Shown: piece after piece, positions 24,648 through 33,485 of the stretch
Numbering within the stretch: the stretch's first letter is position 1
Layout: each line of letters begins with the position of its first letter
Source of the DNA: Oleispira sp036960605
GTDB taxonomy: Bacteria; Pseudomonadota; Gammaproteobacteria; Pseudomonadales; Oceanobacteraceae
Reading direction: 5' to 3'
Assembly (NCBI GenBank): GCA_036960605.1
Contig: JBALXI010000009.1
Coordinates: forward strand, 1-64,000
DNA length: 64,000 bases
Program-made: the position numbers and the translations under genes
The notes under the pieces: model-generated
Database searches by the model: none
What the model was told of the DNA's origin: nothing
What the model saw: only the letters and a program-made list of their open reading frames with translations

Positions 24648-25817
24648 GTGTGGCCTGAGAGCGCTGATGCGACTAAAACAGAAGAGCCTAAACCACTGCG
24701 TTCTGGCTTAACGACAGGCTGCTGCGCCACCGCTTGCAGTATAGCGGCAGCGCATTTGTTACTTGGGCAAAAACAAAGCTCCGTCGTCAGCGTCACTTTA
24801 CCTAAAGGTAAGATTGTAGAGTTAACGATAAAAAGTTATCAGCGTCGCGACTCAATCGTTAGGGCGGGTACGATAAAAGATGCCGGTGATGATCCTGATG
24901 TGACTCACGGTGCGGAAGTCTTTGTTGAATTAAAACTGCTCTCTCAGCAGGGCATTATTTTCAAAGCTGCAAAAGGTGTAGGCACCGTTACTCGTGATGG
25001 TTTAGCGCTGGCCATTGATGAACCTGCGATAAACCCAGTGCCCAGAAAAATGATGACTGAGCATCTACAAGCTATCGCTCAGCAATATAATTATGCCGGT
25101 GGCTTTGAAGTGTCGGTAGGGGTAGAGCATGGCGAGCAGCTTGCGCTAAAAACAATGAATCCAAGATTGGGTATTCTCGGTGGCTTATCCATATTGGGCA
25201 CCACCGGTATCGTGCGACCATTTTCGTGTGCGGCCTATATCGCCTCTATCCATCAAGGTATTGATGTTTCTACCACCAATGGTTATCGACACATAGCAGC
25301 ATCCACAGGCAGTAGTAGTGAAGCGGTTATCCGCGATCATTACCAGTTACCAGAAATCGCCTTGATCGAAATGGGCGATTTTGTGGGCGCAGTATTTAAG
25401 CATCTTAAAAATAATCGTCAGCGTATAGAGCTGGATAAATTGAGTATTTGTGGTGGCTTTGGCAAGATGACCAAGTTGGCACAAGGGCACCTTGATTTAC
25501 ACAGTAAAGCTTCAAGTATCGATCTGGATTTTTTAGCTGAACAAGTCGCTGAGCTGTGTACTGATAAAGAAACCGCGTCAGTTGAGCTAGTGGCGCAAGT
25601 TAAAGCTGCGAATACCAGTATTGAAGTTTTAAAGTTATGCCGGCAGCATGAACTTGCGCTTGGCCTAGCGCTTGGCAATAAAATTTGTCAGCAAGCATTA
25701 GCGGTCGCGCGAAAAATAGTCCCCGACAATATTGAACTCGAAGTGTGGGCAATTAATCGCCAGAGCGTGATCGTAGGGAAAGCAGTAGATATAGCTGTTG
25801 AAAATTCTAGCTCATGA
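24648..25817 (+). CDS. cbiD: Cobalt-precorrin-5B C1-methyltransferase
   Basis: CbiD methylates C1 of cobalt-precorrin-5B in the anaerobic cobalamin pathway. The 389-residue protein shows LRSGLTTGCCATACSIAAA at the N-terminus, DAGDDPDVTHGAEV, and LGILGGLSILGTTGIVRPFS, all family blocks. Translation starts at GTG 24648, three bases after the permease stop. CbiD is specific to the early-cobalt route and so sets the type of this pathway. The last four bases overlap the cobK start (ATGA). Confidence 0.96.
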   Translation: MWPESADATKTEEPKPLRSGLTTGCCATACSIAAAHLLLGQKQSSVVSVTLPKGKIVELTIKSYQRRDSIVRAGTIKDAGDDPDVTHGAEVFVELKLLSQQGIIFKAAKGVGTVTRDGLALAIDEPAINPVPRKMMTEHLQAIAQQYNYAGGFEVSVGVEHGEQLALKTMNPRLGILGGLSILGTTGIVRPFSCAAYIASIHQGIDVSTTNGYRHIAASTGSSSEAVIRDHYQLPEIALIEMGDFVGAVFKHLKNNRQRIELDKLSICGGFGKMTKLAQGHLDLHSKASSIDLDFLAEQVAELCTDKETASVELVAQVKAANTSIEVLKLCRQHELALGLALGNKICQQALAVARKIVPDNIELEVWAINRQSVIVGKAVDIAVENSSS

Positions 25818-26641
25818 AAATACTAATTTTAGGCGGCACTAGCGAAGCAAAGTCATTAGCCGAGCAGTTAATAAACCTTGGTGCGGAAATAATCTACAGC
25901 ATCGCAGGTTTAGTGAGGCAGCCAGTTTTAAACTGTAAAATTATTTGCGGTGGTTTTAGTCAGTATAATAATGATAGCCATAACGCTAAAAAAACTGACG
26001 GCTTAACAGCGTATTTGTTAGCAGAAAAAATTAATTGTCTGGTGGATGCAACGCATCCGTTTGCGACGAAAATGAGTCAGCAAGCTAACCGTTCAGCGCA
26101 AGAAATTAATATTCCATGCATCTCGTTTATACGACCCGAATGGGAAAAGCAAGAAGGTGATGATTGGTCTTTATTAGAAAATGAAGATCAGCTTTTGAAT
26201 AAATTAGCACTGGCGGTTAATACCGGTAGTAAAAATATATTCTATACCAACGGTCAGATTGGTCGGAAGCTGGCGCTAGAGCTGGATGCCATTGCCGAAT
26301 TAAACGAAGCCTTTGGCCAGGCCCAGTACATTGTGCGTAGTGCCAAAGAAACAGAGCTTCCGCAATATTCGCAATGGATACAGGCTATTGGTCCTTTTAA
26401 TATTGAAGATGAAAAATCTCTGTTAGAGAAATATGAAATCGATTTAATAGTATGTAAAAACAGCGGTGGCGAAGCAACAAAAGCCAAGTTAGAAGCCGCG
26501 CGCGAACTGAATGTTCGAGTACTGATGTTACAGCGGCCAAAGATTGTTAATGACTCAAGCAATGACATGAATAAAGTATTTCATACCCTTGATGAATGTT
26601 TCGAGTTTATAAGTGAAAAATGCTCAAGTGATTTTTGCTGA
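25814..26641 (+). CDS. cobK: Precorrin-6A reductase (CobK/CbiJ)
   Basis: This enzyme reduces cobalt-precorrin-6A to 6B with a nicotinamide cofactor. The 275-residue protein starts MKILILGGTSEAKSLAE, the family's N-terminal nucleotide-binding loop, and contains VDATHPFATKMSQQA and VCKNSGGEATKAKLEAA, both diagnostic. It overlaps cbiD by four bases. It closes the first block of the cluster; a 215-nt gap without a gene follows. Confidence 0.94.
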   Translation: MKILILGGTSEAKSLAEQLINLGAEIIYSIAGLVRQPVLNCKIICGGFSQYNNDSHNAKKTDGLTAYLLAEKINCLVDATHPFATKMSQQANRSAQEINIPCISFIRPEWEKQEGDDWSLLENEDQLLNKLALAVNTGSKNIFYTNGQIGRKLALELDAIAELNEAFGQAQYIVRSAKETELPQYSQWIQAIGPFNIEDEKSLLEKYEIDLIVCKNSGGEATKAKLEAARELNVRVLMLQRPKIVNDSSNDMNKVFHTLDECFEFISEKCSSDFC

Positions 26642-26856
26642 TTCATAGTTTATAAGATGGTTTCTAAAGATGCTTTATACAGATATTGTAACTATTCAGG
26701 TAGTTCAAATTAAGACAGAATAAGATCCATTATTGGGTGTTTGTGGAATAAATATCCAGTCACGGATCGATTTATAAGACTTGCTGAATAGTTACCAGAT
26801 ATTTTATATCTATAAATGTATAACCCTATTATTGAAAATATAAAAAGAGAAACAAC

Positions 26857-27525
26857 GTGCCCTTTGATTACGTCGTAGACCCAAAAGCAATCGAAAAAAA
26901 TAGCTTCGAAATGATTCGTAAGCTAACCGACCTTAATGGTTTAGATCAAAGCCAGCAGCAAGTTGTAATGCGCATCGTACACAGTGTCGGTATGCCTGAA
27001 GTTGCCGATAAAGTGAAGTTCAGTGCTAATGCCTGTGAATCAGGGCAAGCAGCGTTGGCTGCGGGTAAAGCCATACTCTGCGATGTTGAAATGGTAAAAC
27101 AGGGCATTACTAAGCGCATGATTCAGCAACCTCCTTTATGCTTTTTAAATGATCCTCAAACCGTCGAACTAGCCAAAGCCAGTGGTGAAACTCGCTCAAT
27201 GGCAGCATTGAAATTATGGGGTGATGATCTTGCGGGTAGCATCGTGGTGATTGGTAATGCGCCGACTGCCTTATTTAGATTGTTAGAAATGATCGAACAG
27301 GCAAATGAAAAAGAGGGCGGAAAAGACAGCAAAAATAAGCCCGCACTGATTATTGGTATGCCAGTGGGGTTCATTGGTGCAGCGGAATCAAAACAAGCGC
27401 TATGGGATGTTCATGAACGCCTAGGCATTGAATGTATTACCTTATTAGGTAATCAAGGCGGCAGTGCGGTTTCATCGGCAACGTGTAATGCGTTATTGCG
27501 CTGCAACATTGGCGAGATCTATTAA
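26857..27525 (+). CDS. cobH: Precorrin-8X methylmutase
   Basis: CobH/CbiC moves the C11 methyl group to C12, yielding (cobalt-)hydrogenobyrinic/cobyrinic acid. The 222-residue protein begins at a GTG with PFDYVVDPKAIEKNSFEMIR and has RIVHSVGMPEV with the catalytic histidine and MPVGFIGAAESKQAL. The start is preceded by aaaagagaaac. It is first in the second block (cobH-cobL-cobI-cbiG) and is followed after two bases by cobL. Confidence 0.96.
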   Translation: MPFDYVVDPKAIEKNSFEMIRKLTDLNGLDQSQQQVVMRIVHSVGMPEVADKVKFSANACESGQAALAAGKAILCDVEMVKQGITKRMIQQPPLCFLNDPQTVELAKASGETRSMAALKLWGDDLAGSIVVIGNAPTALFRLLEMIEQANEKEGGKDSKNKPALIIGMPVGFIGAAESKQALWDVHERLGIECITLLGNQGGSAVSSATCNALLRCNIGEIY

Positions 27526-27527
27526 GT

Positions 27528-28832
27528 ATGGCTATTCATATCATTGGCTTAGGGGCAGCAGCGCAAGCAGTATTAACTGCCAATGCGATGCAGGCACTAG
27601 ACCGATCTCAGGTAATTATTGGTAGCCCCCGTCAGCTAGAGACAGTTTCTATTTATCTGGGCAGTGATCTAGAGGGTGATCTAGGGAGTGATTCAGAATT
27701 CATCGTGCAGCCACGATTAATTGAATTGCCGAAGCTCAATGAATTAAAAGCATTGTTAGCAGAAATAAGCGATCAGCAGGTTAGTATTCTAGCCTCAGGT
27801 GATCCTTTGTATTTTGGTATAGGCCGCTGGCTCTCGAAGAATATAAATACTTCTGAATTGTTTTTCTATCCTGGTGTTTCAAGTATTCAAGCGGCTTGCC
27901 ATAAGCTAGGTTTTTCATTGCAAGATTGTGATGCGATCAGTTTACATGGCCGCCCAGTTGAAACTCTAAGAAGCTTAATCCGTCATAATCAAACTCTAGT
28001 TATCCTCACTGATAAGTACAGCCAGCCAAAACGCTTAGCCCAAGAATGTTTTGAACTGGGTTATCACTCTGCAAAGATCACTGTGTGCGAAGACCTCGGT
28101 TATGAAAAAGAGCGAGTTCGTAGTTTTTCTATTGAAGCGTTATTAGCAGGCAACTCCAGTTCTTCTGCTTTCGATTTTTCAGAACTACAGGTGACGGTTA
28201 TTGAAACGGGTACTAGCGAAATGATGCCGCAGTTTCCCGGTTTTAACGACGCGTTATTTATTACCGGTAAAGCTGCAGGCAAAGGCTTAATTACCAAGCG
28301 CGAAGTACGCTTAGCCGTATTATCGTTATTGCAACCCAGTCGAGGCGATGTCGCTTGGGATGTCGGTGCAGGCTGCGGTGGTATAGCCGTGGAATGGGCC
28401 TACTGGAATAAAGCAGGTCAGGTACACGCAATAGAACATAACGATCAGCGTTTTGATTGTCTGCAGCAAAATACACAGCGCTTCGGCGTTGTGGATAACT
28501 TAATCGCCATACAAGGTCGAGCGCCCGCCGTATTAGATTCACTACCGCAAGCGAACAAAATATTCATTGGTGGTAGCGATGGCGAGATGTCAGAACTATT
28601 AGCGTTTTGCTGGATGCAGTTACCAGCTAACGGTGTGCTGGTGGTAAGCGCCGTAATGGAAAATACCAAGCAACAGCTATTAACCTTCCGCGATGAACTC
28701 TTACTGGTCGGCAGTGCGACAATTGAAACCTCACAAATTGCGATTAGCCGTGGTGAAGAACTCGCAGGGCAATTAGTCTATCGCCCTAATTTAGCCGTTA
28801 CGTTATTTCGCTTTCAAAAGAACAGCATCTAA
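27528..28832 (+). CDS. cobL: Precorrin-6Y C5,15-methyltransferase (CbiE-CbiT fusion)
   Basis: CobL methylates C5 and C15 and decarboxylates the C12 acetate. The 434-residue protein is a fusion: an N-terminal CbiE-type tetrapyrrole methylase (residues 1-210, with LASGDPLYFGIGRWL) and a C-terminal CbiT-type class I methyltransferase (residues 235-430, with DVGAGCGGIAVEWA as SAM-binding motif I). Both halves look intact. It lies two bases after cobH and two bases before cobI. Confidence 0.96.
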   Translation: MAIHIIGLGAAAQAVLTANAMQALDRSQVIIGSPRQLETVSIYLGSDLEGDLGSDSEFIVQPRLIELPKLNELKALLAEISDQQVSILASGDPLYFGIGRWLSKNINTSELFFYPGVSSIQAACHKLGFSLQDCDAISLHGRPVETLRSLIRHNQTLVILTDKYSQPKRLAQECFELGYHSAKITVCEDLGYEKERVRSFSIEALLAGNSSSSAFDFSELQVTVIETGTSEMMPQFPGFNDALFITGKAAGKGLITKREVRLAVLSLLQPSRGDVAWDVGAGCGGIAVEWAYWNKAGQVHAIEHNDQRFDCLQQNTQRFGVVDNLIAIQGRAPAVLDSLPQANKIFIGGSDGEMSELLAFCWMQLPANGVLVVSAVMENTKQQLLTFRDELLLVGSATIETSQIAISRGEELAGQLVYRPNLAVTLFRFQKNSI

Positions 28833-28834
28833 TT

Positions 28835-29572
28835 ATGAGCCTGGAAAATAATAGCAGCATGAATGCACAATTTATCGGTTTAGGCGTAGGCCCTGGCGAT
28901 CCAGAATTAATCACTTTAAAAGCCCATCGCTTAATGCAAAATGCCGATGTCGTTAGCTACCTTGCGAATGAGCAAGGCAGTTCACAGGCACGAGATATTG
29001 CTCAGCACAGTTTAGTGGGGAGTAAGGCAGGGCAAATAGAAATTCCAGTACCGATGCCGATGAAAAACGATCGCACCGGTGCAAACCAAGCTTATGATCT
29101 AGCGGCGGATAAAATCCGTACAGTGATAGCTGAAGGGAAAAATGTTGTCTTTCTATGTGAAGGCGACCCATTATTCTTCGGATCGTTTAGCTATTTGTTA
29201 GATAGGCTACAAGATGAAATGACCTGCGCGGTTGTGCCGGGTATCTCATCGGTACACGCGGCCTCTTCGGCGTTGAAGTTACCCTTATCGATGTTAAAAG
29301 AATCGGTAGCGATCATTAATGGTCGCCATAGTGAAGAGAAAATACGCCAAACATTACAGCAGCATGACAGCGTGATTATCATGAAAGCTGGGCCTTATCG
29401 CCCTAAAATTTTAGCTGCACTAGCTGAAACGGGCCGTAGCGACGAAGCGAACTATTTAGAATATATTGGCCGTGACGATCAAGTTATTATCGATGATGTC
29501 AGTGAGTTAGGTGATGATAACGGCCCGTATTTTTCTTTATTCGTAGTACTAAAAAAAGAGCGTCAACGATAA
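28835..29572 (+). CDS. cobI: Precorrin-2 C20-methyltransferase
   Basis: CobI/CbiL adds the C20 methyl group to (cobalt-)precorrin-2. The 245-residue protein shows GLGVGPGDPELITLKAHR near residue 16, ending in FLCEGDPLFFGSFSYL, and VVPGISSVHAASS, which are the family motifs. An alternative start is the ATG nine codons in (MNAQFIG). Its TAA shares a base with the cbiG ATG (TAATG). Confidence 0.95.
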   Translation: MSLENNSSMNAQFIGLGVGPGDPELITLKAHRLMQNADVVSYLANEQGSSQARDIAQHSLVGSKAGQIEIPVPMPMKNDRTGANQAYDLAADKIRTVIAEGKNVVFLCEGDPLFFGSFSYLLDRLQDEMTCAVVPGISSVHAASSALKLPLSMLKESVAIINGRHSEEKIRQTLQQHDSVIIMKAGPYRPKILAALAETGRSDEANYLEYIGRDDQVIIDDVSELGDDNGPYFSLFVVLKKERQR

Positions 29573-30405
29573 TGACGTCGACTCACTCTACTGCTAATGC
29601 TGTTGTTCATATCGTCGCGCTAACAGAAGCAGGTCATAAGCTGGCTGAACGGTTAGTGGAAAAAATGAGTGCGTCTAGAATAGACGATTCTGAAATAAAG
29701 AGCACAGGGCAGGCAGTCGATATTTGGTATAAACCGAAGCCGTTCGCAGAAAAAGTTCAGCAGGCATTCGTCCGTGGAGAGCGCCTCATATTCATCTGCG
29801 CGACGGGCATAGTCGTAAGAACTCTCGCGTCGGTATTACAAGATAAGCATAACGACCCAGCGGTACTGATATTAGATGAAGCCGGCAAGTTTGTTATTCC
29901 GTTATTGTCCGGCCATGAAGGCGGGGCGAACGATTGGGCAGATCAGATCAGTGAGTTAATTAATGCTCAGCTAGTGATGACCACGGCCAATCCCTATTTA
30001 AAACCTATTTATACGGTTGGTATGGGTTGCGAAAGAGATTGCCCGCTAGAGTATTTGTCAGAACTATTAAATCAGTGCTTAAGCCAAGCGGGCTTGAGCA
30101 TAGAGCAAGTACATAGCATTAGCAGTATTGATATTAAAGCCGATGAAACACATTTAATTGAGCTGGCTAAACATTTGAATAAACCGTTCATCACTTGGAA
30201 TAAAGGTGATTTAACAACGGTCGAATCCCAGCTCAGTACATACTCGGATTATATTTTTAAAACAGTTGGCGTATATGGCGTTGCAGAATCAGCAGCACTC
30301 TATAGTGCTCAATCTGAAACTGGCCAAGTAGCAGAACTAGTTTTAAACAAACATAAAAATGCCAAAGCAACGTGCGCCATTGCGCGCTCGTATCCTGCGG
30401 CCTAG
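29572..30405 (+). CDS. cbiG: Cobalt-precorrin-5A hydrolase CbiG
   Basis: CbiG opens the delta-lactone of cobalt-precorrin-5A and releases acetaldehyde, a step found only in the anaerobic route. The 277-residue protein has the N-terminal domain with LIFICATGIVVRTLASVLQDK and PLLSGHEGGANDWADQI and the C-terminal domain with VGMGCERDCPLEYL. It is shorter than the 350-residue forms of some bacteria because the middle domain is short. It overlaps cobI by one base. Confidence 0.93.
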   Translation: MTSTHSTANAVVHIVALTEAGHKLAERLVEKMSASRIDDSEIKSTGQAVDIWYKPKPFAEKVQQAFVRGERLIFICATGIVVRTLASVLQDKHNDPAVLILDEAGKFVIPLLSGHEGGANDWADQISELINAQLVMTTANPYLKPIYTVGMGCERDCPLEYLSELLNQCLSQAGLSIEQVHSISSIDIKADETHLIELAKHLNKPFITWNKGDLTTVESQLSTYSDYIFKTVGVYGVAESAALYSAQSETGQVAELVLNKHKNAKATCAIARSYPAA

Positions 30406-30474
30406 TACTATTTTAGATAATTAAATAGCAATATAAATAGAAAATTAAACACATATTAAGAAGCGCATAGAATT

Positions 30475-31251
30475 ATGACCAAACTGTATTTGATAAGCAC
30501 AGGCCCGGGTAATGCCGATTTAATCGCCCCACGATCTGTTAAAGCCATCGGCGAATGTAGCGACCTTGTTGCTTACGGACTTTACCTAGATCTATTAGGC
30601 AGTGTTTGCGACGGTAAAACGCACCACGACTTGCCTCTAGGTGAAGAAATTGGCCGCGCACGTTTAGCGTTAGACCTCGCGGCTAGTGGCAAAACCACAG
30701 CACTACTTTCCAGTGGCGATATTGGCATCTACGCTATGGCCACTTTAGTCTTCGAATTACTCGACATGCAGTTGCAAGGTAAAGAGAATCACCCTGAATG
30801 GTTAAACGTAGATATCGAAGTCGTACCGGGTATTTCTGCCATGCAAGCTGGCTCAGCACGCATTGGTGCCATGCTAGGTCATGACTTTTGCACAATCTCG
30901 TTATCCGATCTATTAACGCCTTGGCAGACCATTGAAAAGCGTTTGCACAGCTGTGGTGAAGGCGACTTCGTAGTCTCGTTCTATAACCCACGCTCGAAGA
31001 AACGTGATTGGCAGATCAATACCGCACGCGATATTTTATTGCAATATCGTCCCGCCAATACCCCCGTATTATTGGGTCGCCAACTAACCCGTGAAGATGA
31101 AAGCATCACCATTACAACGCTGGATAAACTGGATGCTGCTGACGTGGATATGTTCACACTAGTTAGTGTCGGTAATAGCGAGACGCGCCATATAGAAAAT
31201 GGTGATAAAGAATGGGTTTACACGCCACGCGGCTACAGCAAAAAATTATAA
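30475..31251 (+). CDS. cobJ: Precorrin-3B C17-methyltransferase
   Basis: CobJ/CbiH methylates C17 and drives ring contraction. The 258-residue protein has the tetrapyrrole methylase fold with STGPGNADLIAPRSVKAI, LLSSGDIGIYAMATL and VVPGISAMQAGSARIGAMLG; SFYNPRSKKRDWQI is family specific. A 69-nt gap without a strong promoter separates it from cbiG. There is no C-terminal iron-sulfur extension of the CbiH60 kind. Confidence 0.95.
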   Translation: MTKLYLISTGPGNADLIAPRSVKAIGECSDLVAYGLYLDLLGSVCDGKTHHDLPLGEEIGRARLALDLAASGKTTALLSSGDIGIYAMATLVFELLDMQLQGKENHPEWLNVDIEVVPGISAMQAGSARIGAMLGHDFCTISLSDLLTPWQTIEKRLHSCGEGDFVVSFYNPRSKKRDWQINTARDILLQYRPANTPVLLGRQLTREDESITITTLDKLDAADVDMFTLVSVGNSETRHIENGDKEWVYTPRGYSKKL

Positions 31252-31263
31252 AGGGCTAATGTC

Positions 31264-32079
31264 ATGAAAGTTTATTTTATTGGTGCAGGTCCTGGCGATC
31301 CAGAATTAATCACCATCAAAGCGCAGCGTTTAATTAATGCTTGCCCAATCATTTTATATGCGGGTTCGTTAGTACCTCGTGCCGTTTTGGCCGATGTCGA
31401 AGACAGCGCCGAGCAAATTATTGATACCGCTTCTATCGACCTAGATGAAATTATTGAGCACATGAAAGTCGCTCATAAAGAAGGCAAAGATGTTGCACGC
31501 GTTCATAGTGGCGACCCTTCTTTATACGGCGCTATCGGTGAACAGATTCGTCGCTTGAATGAACTTGGTATTGATTTCGAAATCATTCCCGGTGTTACGG
31601 CGACATCCGCCTCGGCTGCTTGGTTGGGTAAAGAGCTAACACTATCGGGTGTTTCTCAAACCATTATCATGACCCGCTATGAAGGTAAAACACCATTTCC
31701 AGAACGTGAGCGTTTACCGGCATTAGCCGCAACGGGCGCGACATTAGCAATTCATTTAGGCGTAACCCGCATTCATAAAATTGTGGAAGAACTTATTCCA
31801 CACTATGGTGAAGATTGCCCAATCGCAGTGTGTTATCGCACCTCTTGGGAAGACCAAGATAAAGTGATTGGCACGTTAAAAGATATCGTTGCCAAAGTAC
31901 GTGAGAAAAAGTTTACCCGTACTTCCCTTATTTTAGTTGGCCATGTTTTAGGCGAAGGCGATTTTGATGATTCGTACTTGTACGATGAAAAGCAAGCGCA
32001 TGTATTTCGCCCAAAAGTAAAACCGAAAAAGCCAAGAAGCGTTGAGGATGCACAAGCGCATCCTACGTTAAAAATATAA
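31264..32079 (+). CDS. cobM: Precorrin-4 C11-methyltransferase
   Basis: CobM/CbiF methylates C11 of (cobalt-)precorrin-4. The 271-residue protein begins MKVYFIGAGPGDPELITIKAQ and has RVHSGDPSLYGAIGEQ, IPGVTATSASAAWLG and ILVGHVLGEGDF, all typical. The C-terminus has a basic, Lys/Pro-rich tail (FRPKVKPKKPRSVED). It follows cobJ by 12 bases. Confidence 0.96.
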   Translation: MKVYFIGAGPGDPELITIKAQRLINACPIILYAGSLVPRAVLADVEDSAEQIIDTASIDLDEIIEHMKVAHKEGKDVARVHSGDPSLYGAIGEQIRRLNELGIDFEIIPGVTATSASAAWLGKELTLSGVSQTIIMTRYEGKTPFPERERLPALAATGATLAIHLGVTRIHKIVEELIPHYGEDCPIAVCYRTSWEDQDKVIGTLKDIVAKVREKKFTRTSLILVGHVLGEGDFDDSYLYDEKQAHVFRPKVKPKKPRSVEDAQAHPTLKI

Positions 32080-32131
32080 TTAGTAATGATGACTATAAAA
32101 AATATAAATTCAATTATGGAAACATTTTAAA

Positions 32132-33391
32132 ATGACCCATGAAATAATGAATAGCTTAGATGACGTCGTGAATAATCTGCCAAGCGTATTACCAGAGAAT
32201 AGCGGTATTATTATCTGTGGCCACGGCAGTCGTGCAAAAATTGCTGAAGAAGAATTTAGTTTATTAGCAAAAGGTTTACGTGCACGTTTTCCTACGCTAA
32301 AAATTGAATACGGATTTTTAGAATATTCTTCACCGAATATTCACATGGCACTGGATCGTTTACGCGAGCAAGGTGTGAAAAATATTTTTGCAGTACCGGG
32401 TATGTTGTTCGCCGCTACCCACGCAAAAAATGATATTCCATCGGTATTAACAACGTACAAAGAAACATATCCAGAACTGAGCATTGCGTATGGCAAAGAG
32501 CTGGGTTTGCACGATGAAATGATCAGTGCTTTTCAGCATCGAGTTTCTGAATCGTTAGGTTACTCTTCTGATGAAAATAACGGCGTTCCTGCGGCGGGTG
32601 AGTTATACGATACTATGCTGGTGGTTGTTGGTCGTGGAACATCAGTGGTAGACGCTAACGCAGATGCCGCTAAGCTAACTCGAATTATCAGTGAGAATTT
32701 AGGCTTTGGTTGGTCAGAAACAGTTTATTCTGGGGTAACTTATCCAAGCGTAGGTCGTGGTTTGGAAATGGCCTTGAAGCTCGGTTTCAAGAAAATTGTT
32801 ATCGCGCCTTACTTCTTATTCGGTGGCCGTTTAATCGACCGCATTTATGCGTATGTGGATAAAGTTGCAGCCGAAAACCCGGATGTTGAATTCATAAAAG
32901 CCGATTATTTACGTGATCAATCTCACGTATTAAATACCTTCATTACGCGCATTGCTGAAATTGCTCAGCCAAAGCAAGATAATGAAATGGGTTTGATGGA
33001 AGACTTCCAGCGTCGTTTAGTTGCCGGTGAAATCGATGTGCATCATCACCATGCAGAATTTCAGCCGGAAGAAACCAGTGAAGCAGGGCATAAACACTCT
33101 CATGAAGGAGAGCATGAACACAGCCATGATGGGCATGATCATAAAGCACATAGTCATGAGACAGATGGTCATTCACACAGCCATACGCATGAAGAGATTA
33201 AGGATAAAGCTCAAGAGCATGGCCATCATCACGCGCCATACAAGCACATTGCTCACCCGTTTGGGCCACGTACAATGATCAATGATAATGTCTGTTGTTG
33301 TTTTATGCGTCAGTTTCCACAGAACGTGATCGATGAAGAAAAAGCGATTAAAGCAGAGCGTGAAGGTACGCCTATGTGTAAGCGTTCATAG
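32132..33391 (+). CDS. cbiX: Sirohydrochlorin cobaltochelatase CbiX with His-rich tail
   Basis: CbiX inserts cobalt into sirohydrochlorin, the first committed step of the anaerobic route. The 419-residue protein is the long two-lobed form: the N-terminal lobe keeps CGHGSR and ATHAKNDIPS with the catalytic histidines, whereas the second lobe has GRGTS in place of GHGS. Residues about 300-375 are extremely histidine-rich (HKHSHEGEHEHSHDGHDHK and similar), and a NVCCCF cysteine cluster near the end may hold an iron-sulfur cluster as reported for Bacillus CbiX. It is the last gene of the cluster. Confidence 0.93.
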   Translation: MTHEIMNSLDDVVNNLPSVLPENSGIIICGHGSRAKIAEEEFSLLAKGLRARFPTLKIEYGFLEYSSPNIHMALDRLREQGVKNIFAVPGMLFAATHAKNDIPSVLTTYKETYPELSIAYGKELGLHDEMISAFQHRVSESLGYSSDENNGVPAAGELYDTMLVVVGRGTSVVDANADAAKLTRIISENLGFGWSETVYSGVTYPSVGRGLEMALKLGFKKIVIAPYFLFGGRLIDRIYAYVDKVAAENPDVEFIKADYLRDQSHVLNTFITRIAEIAQPKQDNEMGLMEDFQRRLVAGEIDVHHHHAEFQPEETSEAGHKHSHEGEHEHSHDGHDHKAHSHETDGHSHSHTHEEIKDKAQEHGHHHAPYKHIAHPFGPRTMINDNVCCCFMRQFPQNVIDEEKAIKAEREGTPMCKRS

Positions 33392-33406
33392 AAAGCAATA
33401 GCTAAA

Positions 33407-33477
33407 TACGAGCCCTGTTTTTCATTATTTTCTCACTGCTTCTATCAGGAAAATTAAAAGAAAAACTAGGGCTCGTA
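33407..33477. terminator. Bidirectional terminator between cbiX and the OYE gene
   Basis: tacgagccct (33407-33416) pairs perfectly with agggctcgta (33468-33477), and the stem continues through tttttc/gaaaaa and attttc/gaaaat toward a central loop. It sits between two convergent genes and can terminate transcripts from both sides. Confidence 0.7.
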
Positions 33478-33485
33478 ATTGAAAG

